Below are positions 14,469-22,225 of a stretch of DNA of 46,054 nucleotides, piece after piece. Location of the stretch: the NCBI GenBank assembly GCA_946183915.1, contig CAMHDJ010000020.1, positions 1 through 46,054 of the forward strand, read 5' to 3'. Under the pieces are notes generated by a model. The model had not been told where the DNA came from. It saw only the letters and a program-made list of their open reading frames with translations, and ran no database searches. The DNA is from an uncultured Bacteroidales bacterium (lineage in GTDB: Bacteria > Bacteroidota > Bacteroidia > Bacteroidales > P3). The position numbers and the translations under genes are program-made. Numbering within the stretch: position 1 is the first letter of the stretch; each line of letters begins with the position of its first letter.

Positions 14469-15754
14469 AGGTGGAACATGTTGCGCTTGTAGGCCTCTAC
14501 ACCCGGTTGGTCGAAGGGGTTGACACCGAGGGTATAGCCACTCACGCCGCAGGCGAACTCGAAAAAGTATATGAGCTGGCCAATGGTGTACTCATCTATC
14601 TTGTCTACAGATAGTTCCACTACTGGTACTCCTCCGTCGACGTGTGCTTGGATGGTTCCTTCGGCTGCGCAGTCGTTAATCTCGGTTAAGCTCTTGCAAG
14701 TAAGATAGTTGATACCGTCAAGATTCTTCTCGTCAGTGGGCACAGCCACGGTGGTGTTGGGGCGACGTACGCGGAGCATGGTCTCCATCATCAGTCTTTC
14801 TCCGTCCTGCACGTATTGTCCCATGGAGTGAAGGTCGGTCGTAATGCTCAGGCTATGAGGAAGAAGTCCTTTGTGACTCTTGCCCTCACTCTCGCCGTAA
14901 AGTTGTTTCCACCACTCGGCCAGGTAGCGAAGATTGGGTTGGCAGCTGACAAGCATTTCCACCTTGGTGCCCTTGCGGTAAAGTGCATTCCGAACGGCTG
15001 CGTACATCAAGGCAGGATTCTCTTCCAATGTGTTGTTTCCATGGCATATAGAGCGCATGTCGCGAGCTCCTTGAAGCAGACGGTCGATGTTGTATCCGGC
15101 CATGGCAATGGGGAAAAGTCCGACGGGTGTCAGCACCGAGAAGCGGCCACCTACGTTGTCAGGGATGACATATGCGGGGTAGCCCTCCTGCTGTGCGATG
15201 TCGTGCAGTGCTCCACGCCGGGCATCAGTGATGGCCACAATACGTTCAGATGCAGCTTTTTTCCCATACTTCTTCTCCAGATGTGCTTTGACGATACGGA
15301 AAGCTACTGCCGGTTCGGTGGTGGTACCGCTCTTGGAGATGACGCAGACGCTGTAATCCTCTCGGTCTAAGAGCTCGAGCAGCTGATTGTAATAGTCCTC
15401 TCCCAGCGTGTGACCAGCATAAACGATGTAGGGTTGATTATCGCGAACCATGGATGCAAACTCGGATTGGAGGGCCTCAATGACCATCCGGGCTCCAAGA
15501 TAGGAACCTCCGATTCCGATGACGACCAGCAGACGACTTTTCTCTGCGAGCCGTGCAACATCGGCTTTGAGTCGCGCCAGTTCTTGCTTGTCAATCTCCT
15601 CAGGCAGATTTACCCAACCGAGGAAGTCGTTTCCTGCCGCATCGCCTTCGAGAAGGTGCCGTTTGGCTTCCAAAACCTCTGGCAGTAATGCCTCTATGTC
15701 CCTTTCCGATACACGGTTAAAAGCGTGTTTGATGTTTACTTTTATGGTCTCCAT
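14447..15754 (-). CDS. pgi: Glucose-6-phosphate isomerase
   Basis: The protein has 435 aa from METIKVNIKHAFNRV; ten more codons are in frame upstream but have no family character. It interconverts glucose-6-phosphate and fructose-6-phosphate in the cytoplasm. Visible signatures are GIGGSYLGARMVIEAL, the phosphate loop ISKSGTTTEPA, VGGRFSVLTPVGLFPIAMAG, and the C-terminal helix with FDQPGVEAYKRNMF. The length fits the short Gram-positive/Bacteroidota type of the family. The gene stands alone on the minus strand, upstream of the Ig-like membrane gene. A strong -7 element is not evident; CAAAAATG (plus strand, near 15793) is a one-mismatch candidate. Confidence 0.96.
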   Translation of the reverse strand: METIKVNIKHAFNRVSERDIEALLPEVLEAKRHLLEGDAAGNDFLGWVNLPEEIDKQELARLKADVARLAEKSRLLVVIGIGGSYLGARMVIEALQSEFASMVRDNQPYIVYAGHTLGEDYYNQLLELLDREDYSVCVISKSGTTTEPAVAFRIVKAHLEKKYGKKAASERIVAITDARRGALHDIAQQEGYPAYVIPDNVGGRFSVLTPVGLFPIAMAGYNIDRLLQGARDMRSICHGNNTLEENPALMYAAVRNALYRKGTKVEMLVSCQPNLRYLAEWWKQLYGESEGKSHKGLLPHSLSITTDLHSMGQYVQDGERLMMETMLRVRRPNTTVAVPTDEKNLDGINYLTCKSLTEINDCAAEGTIQAHVDGGVPVVELSVDKIDEYTIGQLIYFFEFACGVSGYTLGVNPFDQPGVEAYKRNMFHLLGKPGF

Positions 15755-15875
15755 TTTGATATGTTTTGTTGATAAATTGTTCATTTTTATGGCTCAAAAA
15801 TGGGCGTTTCGGTATTTTTTTTAATCTGTAACTTCAACATTTTCGCTTGATTAACGAAAAAACAAAAAAAATATT

Positions 15876-15906
15876 TTTCGTATTCAAAAAAATATATGTA
15901 ATTTTG
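15876..15906 (+). promoter_or_regulatory. Promoter of the OmpA-family gene
   Basis: TAATTTTG (15899-15906) is a perfect -7 element with TTTC (15876-15879) about 19 bp upstream. The spacer contains GTATTCAAAAAAATATATG, almost the same as the spacer in front of the T9SS adhesin at 40291-40306. The start codon follows after 59 bp. Confidence 0.75.
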
Positions 15907-15965
15907 CACATCATAAAAGCGAGAAATAATATAGAAGTATTAATAATTTTAAAATCATTAATGAT

Positions 15966-17252
15966 ATGCTGAAAAAACTAATCAAGATGGGCGTTGTGAT
16001 GTCGCTTTTAGTGACTTCTGTTAGCGCCTTTGCACAGAATTCCGGCAAGATCGAGTATCCTCGATACAGCTTCGGAAGCAACTGGTCGCTGGGCGTTGCC
16101 CTCGACTTTGACTGGGAGGCCCAGCAACATGGTGCTAGCCACCCTGATGGCATGTGGAGAAGATCTACCAATGTCGGTTTCGACATTTTCGGTATGAAGA
16201 AGTTCCACCACGCCTTTGATCTCCGTATCCGCGCTCACGTCCCCACGCTGTGGAGAGGTCTGCAGGATCAGCCCGTTGATGGCCAGAGCTTTTACATGGC
16301 TCGCTACTCCACCCTTACTGGTGAGTTGATGTGGTCCATCAGCAACGCTATCCACGGTTACGATCCCGATCGTCGCTGGAGCGCCCCCTACCTCTTCGTG
16401 GGTGCGGGTGCCGCCTTTGTTAACTGCCTCATCGATGACGAGCAGTTTGAGGGTACGCACTATGCCGAGAATCTGGGTCACGTCATGCCCGTGCTGACTG
16501 CTGGTATTGGTGCTAGCTACAGCTTCACCGAGAAGAGCACCTGCTTTGTTGAGTTGGAGATCAATGGCAATGACATCCCCAACCTCTTCGAGCAGAGCTT
16601 AAGTGACCTTGCTATGGTCCATGCTGATGCACGCTTGGGTTACATGTACAACTTCGGTCTGACCGAGGCTGACAAGGCCGTTGCTTCGCAGAAGAGCATG
16701 CTCACGCAGGACAACTTCGGCGCTCTCAACAGCCAGGTGGCCGCCCTCGAGCAGCAGGTTGCTAACAACCGCAACGAGGAGAAGAAACTGCAGAATCGTA
16801 TCGCCGAGCTCGAGAAGCAGCTCGCCGACGCTCTTGCCAACAAGGGCAACAAGGTCAACAGCGCCGCTGCCGACAGCCTGCAGAACGTCATCAACCAGAT
16901 CAAGGCCGACCAGCTCAACTACTACGCTCTGCCCTTCTCGGTGCAGTACGGTGTTGACGAGTGGCAGGTCAGCGACGAGGAGATGGACAAAGTCAAAGCC
17001 GTCGCTCGCGTGATGAAAGACAACTCCAACGTGAAGATCAAAGTGGTTGGTTTTGCTGATCACACTGGCAGTGCTGCCTACAACATGAAGCTCTCCGAGC
17101 GTCGTGCCAACGAGGTCAAGCGCCTCCTCTCCAAGAAGTATGGTATTGCTGAGGACCGCATCGAAGTCGACTTCAAGGGTAAAGATGCTCCCTTCGGCGA
17201 TGCCCAGTACGCTCTCAACCGCCGCGTCAGCTTCTATCGCGTGATTGAATAG
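15966..17252 (+). CDS. OmpA-family outer-membrane protein with coiled coil
   Basis: The protein has 428 aa. The signal peptide MLKKLIKMGVVMSLLVTSVSAFAQ is followed by an eight-strand-type beta-barrel (about residues 30-235, with WSAPYLFVGAGAAF, GIGASYSFTEKST and LGYMYNFG). A coiled coil (about 250-300, QVAALEQQVANNRNEEKKLQ) leads to a C-terminal OmpA peptidoglycan-binding domain (about 320-428). This domain shows VVGFADHTGSAAYNMKLSERRA and the DxxxxxLNRRVSFYR end. It ties the outer membrane to peptidoglycan. Strong promoter and codon use suggest high expression. It is convergent with another OmpA-domain gene across a shared terminator. Confidence 0.93.
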   Translation: MLKKLIKMGVVMSLLVTSVSAFAQNSGKIEYPRYSFGSNWSLGVALDFDWEAQQHGASHPDGMWRRSTNVGFDIFGMKKFHHAFDLRIRAHVPTLWRGLQDQPVDGQSFYMARYSTLTGELMWSISNAIHGYDPDRRWSAPYLFVGAGAAFVNCLIDDEQFEGTHYAENLGHVMPVLTAGIGASYSFTEKSTCFVELEINGNDIPNLFEQSLSDLAMVHADARLGYMYNFGLTEADKAVASQKSMLTQDNFGALNSQVAALEQQVANNRNEEKKLQNRIAELEKQLADALANKGNKVNSAAADSLQNVINQIKADQLNYYALPFSVQYGVDEWQVSDEEMDKVKAVARVMKDNSNVKIKVVGFADHTGSAAYNMKLSERRANEVKRLLSKKYGIAEDRIEVDFKGKDAPFGDAQYALNRRVSFYRVIE

Positions 17253-17274
17253 TCATACGATACACACCAACAAC

Positions 17275-17310
17275 AAGAGGGCCTCTCGTATGAGAGGCCC
17301 TCTTCTTTTT
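17275..17310 (+). terminator. Bidirectional intrinsic terminator
   Basis: A perfect 13-bp stem (17275-17287 with 17292-17304) with a GTAT loop is followed by CTTTTT. It lies between two convergent OmpA-family genes and can serve both, though the T-run favours the plus-strand gene. Confidence 0.9.
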
Positions 17311-17328
17311 ATATATAATGTAAGATGA

Positions 17329-18471
17329 CTATTCGGAGAGGATACGGTATTCCACGCGACGGTTGTTCTGTCGTCCCTCGGGGGTGGCGTTTGTGTCGGT
17401 GGGGAGGGACTTGCCGAAGCCTTTCCACCGCAGACGCGAGCGGTCAATGCCATGTTCGATCAGGTAGTCGGCTACAGCCTTGGCGCGTGCATCCGACAGG
17501 ATGCGGTTGCGTTCGATGGTGCCTTGGTTGTCGGTGTGGCCACGCAGTTCGATCTTCATGTTGGGGTGAGAGTTGAGGAGGTCGATCAGTGTGTGCAGGT
17601 CGTTGTAGGATTGGGGCAGGAGCACGCTCTCGTCGGTGTTGAAGAGGACGTTGCGGAGGGTGATGATTTCGCCCTTTTGGGGGGCGGCAATGGTGTCAAC
17701 TTTCTGCGTGTCGGCCTCGCAATCCAGGCAAATGACAGAAACATCATCAATATAATAGTAGGCTCCGGAGAGAACCGAGTTCTCGGCGCGAGTGTCCATT
17801 ACATTCGAGTGGTTGAACGAGTTGAAGTTGCCTATAGTCAGGTACTTCTCGCCCCCGGCGGCCGTAAATTCACCTTTGATTTCGACCCATTGATCCATAT
17901 ATATGATAACTAAATTGGAGGGGAACGCCACTTGGGGTTTATAGTAGGTGGCGATAACCTGCTTTTGGCCGTTGCCGAGATCGGTTGACTCGCTGTTCAT
18001 CAGGATGTTCCAAGTGGTGTCGCCGATGCGGTCGGGAGTGAACAAGGCACCAAGCGTAGCAATGGCATTGGGCGAATTGTCGGCCAAGCTGGCCCAGAAG
18101 CTGACGCGGTAGCGGCGTCCGGCTTTCAGCGGTTCCTTGAGTTCGGTCTGTAGGTACTCGCGGTAGTTCTCCTTCGAGCAGTAGATGCCGCAGTAGGCCT
18201 GGCCGGTGTGAGGCTCTTGAACGCCCATCTTGTTGCGGGGCGTCAGGCATTCGCGGCCGCCGCAGGAGTGGAAATAGTCGCTGCTGCCCTTGGTGGGCTG
18301 CCACCAGGCGTCGACACCGCTCATGATTCCCAAGGCGTCGATGCGTTCAGGGCAGGCACTATGTTCCTCGAACGATGGGTTATAGACCATGTTCTCAGTG
18401 GTTTGTGCGGATGCCTGCTGCCATTGCAGCAGTGCGATCAGGCTGACGATAGGTAGCCAATATTTCCTCAT
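17329..18471 (-). CDS. OmpA-domain envelope protein with N-terminal beta-sandwich
   Basis: The protein has 380 aa from MRKYWLPIVSLIALLQWQQASAQ, a clear Sec signal peptide. Eleven upstream codons in frame overlap the previous gene and were dropped. Residues about 25-250 begin NMVYNPSFEEHSACP and look like a carbohydrate-binding-type jelly roll (YNPSFE, WASLADNSP, YYIDDVSVICL). Residues about 265-380 are an OmpA domain (VLFNTDESVLLPQSYNDL, RGHTDNQGTIERNRILSDAR, NRRVEYR). An envelope anchor that also binds glycans is inferred. It is the last gene of an operon with purN and a glycosyltransferase; its ATG overlaps the preceding TGA (ATGA at 18468-18471). Confidence 0.88.
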   Translation of the reverse strand: MRKYWLPIVSLIALLQWQQASAQTTENMVYNPSFEEHSACPERIDALGIMSGVDAWWQPTKGSSDYFHSCGGRECLTPRNKMGVQEPHTGQAYCGIYCSKENYREYLQTELKEPLKAGRRYRVSFWASLADNSPNAIATLGALFTPDRIGDTTWNILMNSESTDLGNGQKQVIATYYKPQVAFPSNLVIIYMDQWVEIKGEFTAAGGEKYLTIGNFNSFNHSNVMDTRAENSVLSGAYYYIDDVSVICLDCEADTQKVDTIAAPQKGEIITLRNVLFNTDESVLLPQSYNDLHTLIDLLNSHPNMKIELRGHTDNQGTIERNRILSDARAKAVADYLIEHGIDRSRLRWKGFGKSLPTDTNATPEGRQNNRRVEYRILSE

Positions 18472-19595
18472 AATGGATTGATTGTTTGAGTGATACTCTC
18501 CCAAAGGAGCTCAGTTGTACGATCCCAACTGAACTTTTGACGTTGAATGCGCCCCTTTTCGATCAGGGTGGAGCGTAGTTCGGGATTGCTTATCTCCCTG
18601 ATAGCATGTGCTATATCATCTACATCAGTAGGGTCGATGTAGCGGACGGCGTCGCCACCCACCTCGGGCATAGAGGTGGTGGAAGAGGCAATGACGGCCG
18701 TTTCGGCGTACATGGCCTCCAGGATGGGGATGCCAAAGCCCTCAAAGAACGATGGATAGACCAGTGCTTCGGAGGCTGAAAGCAGGGCTGCCAGTTCGGC
18801 AGGCTCCACGTGGCCGGGCATGACGACGTCGTGCTGATGCTTCATGCTGTCGTATGCCGCTGCGAGTTCGTCCTGCCACCAGACGCGATTGCCCACCACG
18901 ACAAGCTTCAGATTGCTTGATTCTATGGTCTTTACACGGTCGAAGGCCAGTAGCAGGTTGGCCAGATTCTTGCGTTTGAGAATGGTGCTGATGAAGATCA
19001 GGTAGGGCTGACCGCCGGTGAACCGTTCGCGAACGGCGCGTTTCTCTGCTTCGCTGTGGGGGCGATAGCGGTCGTTGGCGCCGTCGTAAACCACGTCAAT
19101 CTTCTTGGAATCAATATTGTAGGTACGGGCGATGTCCTGCCGGGAGTACTCCGAGACGGTGGCGAGGCGGGTGGCGTGACGGGCAAACTGCGGGAAGAAG
19201 CGGGTCATGTAGCGCTGATGCGAGGAGCGCAGGTTGTCGGCGGCATGTTCGAAGTTGATGTCGTGGATGACGGCCAGGGTGGGCACCTTGGAGTGCAGCG
19301 GCATGAAGCCATCGGGTGAGAGAAAGAGGTCGGCCTTGATGCGCCGAAGTGCCATGGACACAGATAGTTCGAAGAATGTCCACCAGAGGATGGGATGTCT
19401 CGCGGGAGGCATCAGCACGACGGGGATGGCGTTGTCGGCGAAGACAAATTCGGGTGCGGGTTTGCGGTCGAAGAGCAGGTAGAAGGTGTGTTCGGGGTGC
19501 GCTTCGACGAGACGGCGGGTGGTCTCGTAGGTGAACCATCCGATGCCGTCCATCTTGCCACGGACGAGCAGCCTCGTGTTGATTGCAATGCGCAT
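18468..19595 (-). CDS. Glycosyltransferase family 4 (GT-B)
   Basis: The protein has 375 aa. It starts MRIAINTRLLVRGKMDGIGWFTYE, the usual N-terminal Rossmann strand of GT4 enzymes. The C-terminal nucleotide-sugar domain carries ISTILKRKNLANLLLAF and the E-x7-E motif inside SFFEGFGIPILEAM (about residues 283-295). Such retaining enzymes extend surface polysaccharides or glycolipids at the inner membrane. Substrates cannot be told from the sequence. One base separates it from the purN stop upstream, and it overlaps the OmpA-domain gene downstream, so all three are translated from one message. Confidence 0.92.
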   Translation of the reverse strand: MRIAINTRLLVRGKMDGIGWFTYETTRRLVEAHPEHTFYLLFDRKPAPEFVFADNAIPVVLMPPARHPILWWTFFELSVSMALRRIKADLFLSPDGFMPLHSKVPTLAVIHDINFEHAADNLRSSHQRYMTRFFPQFARHATRLATVSEYSRQDIARTYNIDSKKIDVVYDGANDRYRPHSEAEKRAVRERFTGGQPYLIFISTILKRKNLANLLLAFDRVKTIESSNLKLVVVGNRVWWQDELAAAYDSMKHQHDVVMPGHVEPAELAALLSASEALVYPSFFEGFGIPILEAMYAETAVIASSTTSMPEVGGDAVRYIDPTDVDDIAHAIREISNPELRSTLIEKGRIQRQKFSWDRTTELLWESITQTINPL

Positions 19596-19596
19596 G

Positions 19597-20175
19597 TTAC
19601 GAGTGCCTTATGGTTTCGTCGATCACTCGGGGGAAATGCTCCTTCTCCAGCAGGTGGATCTTGGCGGCCAGGGTGTCGGGTGTGTCGTCGGGTGTGACGG
19701 TGCAACGCGCTTGGAACAAGATGGTTCCGCGGTCGTAGTGATGGTCCACGATGTGGATGGTGATGCCACTCTCGTGTTCGCCAGCGGCCACGACGGCCTC
19801 GTGGACGTGGTGTCCGTACATGCCACGGCCGCCATACTTGGGCAGCAGGGCGGGGTGGATGTTGATGATGCGATTGGGGTAGGCGTCGAGCATCGGTTCG
19901 GGGACGAGCCAGAGGAAGCCGGCCAGGATGACCCAGTCGATCTTCTTCTGCTGCAGGTAGCGGAGCACGTTGCCGTTGTCGTAGAAGTCGGCGCGGCCGA
20001 AGTAGCGGGCCTCGATGCCGAGATTTTTGGCGCGCTGGGCGATGTATGCGTCGCGTTTATTGTATATGATACACGCGACCTCGACGTCGGTTCGTCCGGC
20101 GAAGTATTCGCTGATTTGTTGCGCGTTAGTTCCGTTGCCGGAGCCGAGAATGGCCAGTCGGATAGGGGTGTTCAT
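19597..20175 (-). CDS. purN: Phosphoribosylglycinamide formyltransferase
   Basis: The protein has 192 aa, full length for the family. It transfers the formyl group of 10-formyl-tetrahydrofolate to GAR in purine synthesis. The start MNTPIRLAILGSGNGTNAQ holds the phosphate-binding GSGxGTN loop. The catalytic triad is visible as Asn105 and His107 in NIHPALLPKYGG and Asp144 in HIVDHHYDRGTI. It is first in an operon with a glycosyltransferase and an OmpA-domain protein, which have no evident metabolic link to purines. A -7 element lies 30 bp upstream. Confidence 0.95.
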   Translation of the reverse strand: MNTPIRLAILGSGNGTNAQQISEYFAGRTDVEVACIIYNKRDAYIAQRAKNLGIEARYFGRADFYDNGNVLRYLQQKKIDWVILAGFLWLVPEPMLDAYPNRIINIHPALLPKYGGRGMYGHHVHEAVVAAGEHESGITIHIVDHHYDRGTILFQARCTVTPDDTPDTLAAKIHLLEKEHFPRVIDETIRHS

Positions 20176-20204
20176 TGCGGGTGATTTTGTATTGATTCAG
20201 GCTG

Positions 20205-20212
20205 CAAAGGTA
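20205..20212 (-). promoter_or_regulatory. -7 element of the purN operon
   Basis: On the minus strand TACCTTTG matches TAnnTTTG, 29 bp before the purN start. A clear -33 TTTG at the right distance is not visible. Confidence 0.6.
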
Positions 20213-20278
20213 CGCAAAAAAATCGACATATTGGAAAAATATGCCCCGGCAGCCCTCCTTGGCGGTGACCGGCGGGGA

Positions 20279-20358
20279 GGGTATCCCCCAGGCATCAACC
20301 AGGCATCCCCCAGGCATCAACTAGGCATCATCTCTGCATGTGAGCAGGGGGGATGCAT
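20279..20358 (+). repeat. 11-bp-period array, AGGCATC family, copy 1
   Basis: Five units of exactly 11 bp run from 20279 to 20333: GGGTATCCCCC, AGGCATCAACC, AGGCATCCCCC, AGGCATCAACT, AGGCATCATCT. An inverted partner GGGGGATGC follows at 20348-20356, and further GATG words are spaced 11 bp apart after it. It lies in the 473-bp divergent gap between purN and acpP. The rest of that gap has a G-run cluster (20429-20457) and the acpP promoter, and no gene. Confidence 0.85.
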
Positions 20359-20584
20359 GTTTGATGTGATGTGCAAGGTGTTGATATACTTACTATTGTG
20401 GATGTTTTGGGGCGGTTGGCGCTGTGTTGGGATGGGGGGTGAGGGGCTCAAAACGGGAAAAACGGGGTTGCGATGGGGCCAAAAACGGGCCGAAAAGGAC
20501 ATGTTTCGTTAAAAAAATATAAAATTTATACCGTTTTATATCAGAAGGTTACCCTTTGGGGTGGTGGCCGGAAATGTTAAAAAG

Positions 20585-20615
20585 TGTTGTCGTATCAGAA
20601 ATTTTTCGTTTCTTT
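20585..20615 (+). promoter_or_regulatory. Promoter of acpP
   Basis: TTTCTTTG (20608-20615) differs from the -7 consensus only at the second base. GTTG (20585-20588) sits 19 bp upstream as a near-match -33. The start codon follows 33 bp later. Confidence 0.55.
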
Positions 20616-20648
20616 GCAGCCAGTTTTTAACATTAAAATTGAAGAAAA

Positions 20649-20885
20649 ATGTCAGAAATTGCTACTAAAGTTGTCAGCATCATCACCGACAAACTGGGTG
20701 TTGAAGAGAGTCAGGTTGTTCCCGAAGCCAGCTTCACCAACGACCTTGGCGCTGATTCGCTCGACACTGTTGAGCTGATTATGGAGCTTGAGAAGGAATT
20801 CGACCTCTCTATTCCCGACGAGGAAGCTGAGAAGATTGTCACCGTCGGCGACGCTATCGCTTTCATCGAGAACAACAAGAAGTAA
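20649..20885 (+). CDS. acpP: Acyl carrier protein
   Basis: The protein has 78 aa and is strongly acidic, the typical ACP size and composition. It carries growing fatty-acyl chains on a phosphopantetheine arm attached to Ser37 in the canonical [12 protein letters not shown] motif. The second conserved block [20 protein letters not shown] is intact. It is followed by fabF, the classical acpP-fabF order, with a strong terminator-like hairpin between them that should make acpP transcripts more abundant than fabF. The fabF-rnc pair completes the cluster. Confidence 0.97.
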   Translation: MSEIATKVVSIITDKLGVEESQVVPEASFTNDLGADSLDTVELIMELEKEFDLSIPDEEAEKIVTVGDAIAFIENNKK

Positions 20886-20898
20886 GACTTCTATTGAG

Positions 20899-20948
20899 GA
20901 AACGTTGATGCGACAGCTTGTGCTGTGCCTCAACGTTTTCTTTTTTTT
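20899..20948 (+). terminator. Terminator/attenuator between acpP and fabF
   Basis: An extended hairpin pairs GAAACGTTGA (20899-20908) with TCAACGTTTT (20930-20939). An inner stem (GACAGC with GCTGT, 20912-20926) lies inside it. A run of eight T follows at 20941-20948. Since no other promoter is evident before fabF, partial read-through is the likely way fabF is expressed. Confidence 0.75.
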
Positions 20949-20974
20949 ATCAATCAGGACGTCTACAACCCGAT

Positions 20975-22219
20975 ATGGAGTTGAAAAGAGTTGTTGTTAC
21001 CGGACTAGGCGCACTGACCCCGATCGGCAACGATGTGCCCACGCTGTGGGAGTCGTTGGTGGCGGGTGTGAGTGGCGGTGGTCCGATAACTCATTTTGAT
21101 ACTACCAAATTCAGAACCAAGATAGCGGCCGAGCTCAAGGGCTTCGACCCGCTGGAGCATTTTGACCGGAAAGAGATGCGTCTGCTCGACGGCTACACCG
21201 TCTACGGCCTGGTGGCCGTGGAGGAGGCCCTGCGCGACGCCGGTCTGACCGACGAGACCATCGACAAGGCTCGCATGGGTGTCGTGTGGGGGTCGGGCAT
21301 GGGCGGAGTGACCAGTCTGCAGGACGAGATCATCGAGTACGCCACCCACGACCGCACGCCGCGTTTCAGCCCCTACTGGGTGCCGAAGGTGATCATCGAC
21401 ATCTGCGCCGGCCAGATCGCCATCCGCTACGGCCTGCGCGGCCCCAACTACTGCACGGCGGCAGCCTGCGCCTCCAGCGCGGCGGCCATCAGCGACGCCT
21501 TCAACCTGATCCGTCTGGGCAAGGCCGACGCCATGATCGCCGGCGGCAGCGAGTGCGCCGTCATGGAAGCCGGCATCGGCGGCTTCGGCAACATGCGCGC
21601 CCTCTCCACCCGCAACGACGACCCGCAGACCGCCTCGCGCCCCTTCGACCGCGACCGCGACGGCTTCCTGCTGGGCGAGGGTGCCGGTACGCTGGTGCTC
21701 GAGGAACTGGAGCATGCCCTGGCCCGTGGAGCCAAGATCTACGCCGAAGTGACGGGCGTGGGCCTTTCGGCCGACGCCTACCACATCACGGCATCGCACC
21801 CCGAAGGCCTCGGCGTCATCGACGCCATGCGTCAGGCCGTCGAGGAGTCGGGCATGAAGCTCGAGGACGTGGACCACATCAACACTCACGGAACCTCCAC
21901 GCCCATCGGCGACATCTCGGAGCCTAAGGCCATCGTGGGCCTCTTTGGCGAGCACGCCTACCGCATCGGCATCAACAGCACCAAGTCGATGACCGGCCAC
22001 CTGCTGGGTGCCGCCGGCGCCGTGGAGAGCATCGCCACGATCCTCGCCATCAAGAATGGTGTCATCCCCCCGACGATCAACCACTTCAACGACGACCCCG
22101 ACATACCGGCACTCGACTTCACCTTCAACCAGGCGCGCCGTCGCGAGGTGCGTTTCGCCCTGAGCAACGCCTTCGGTTTCGGTGGCCACAACGTTTGCCT
22201 GGCCTTCAGAAAGTACTAG
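20975..22219 (+). CDS. fabF: Beta-ketoacyl-ACP synthase II
   Basis: The protein has 414 aa from MELKRVVVTGLGALTPIGND, the canonical FabF start; a longer frame upstream runs into the terminator hairpin. The Cys-His-His triad is visible: Cys165 in TAAACASSA, a His in the NTHGTSTPIGD block (about 304), and a His in KSMTGHLLGAAGAVE (about 341). The enzyme condenses malonyl-ACP with acyl-ACP to elongate fatty acids in the cytoplasm. It lies between acpP and rnc, a layout conserved in many bacteria. The gap to rnc is only 6 bp. Confidence 0.97.
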   Translation: MELKRVVVTGLGALTPIGNDVPTLWESLVAGVSGGGPITHFDTTKFRTKIAAELKGFDPLEHFDRKEMRLLDGYTVYGLVAVEEALRDAGLTDETIDKARMGVVWGSGMGGVTSLQDEIIEYATHDRTPRFSPYWVPKVIIDICAGQIAIRYGLRGPNYCTAAACASSAAAISDAFNLIRLGKADAMIAGGSECAVMEAGIGGFGNMRALSTRNDDPQTASRPFDRDRDGFLLGEGAGTLVLEELEHALARGAKIYAEVTGVGLSADAYHITASHPEGLGVIDAMRQAVEESGMKLEDVDHINTHGTSTPIGDISEPKAIVGLFGEHAYRIGINSTKSMTGHLLGAAGAVESIATILAIKNGVIPPTINHFNDDPDIPALDFTFNQARRREVRFALSNAFGFGGHNVCLAFRKY

Positions 22220-22225
22220 ACGACC

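Noticed and set aside
15785-15898. Second promoter or small RNA in the pgi-OmpA gap
   Set aside because: The region is A/T-rich with long A- and T-runs. Only the OmpA promoter fits consensus; a possible pgi -7 has a mismatch and no -33.
20279-20358. CRISPR array
   Set aside because: Units are 11 bp and directly adjacent, with no unique spacers of 25-40 bp, and no cas gene is in the window.
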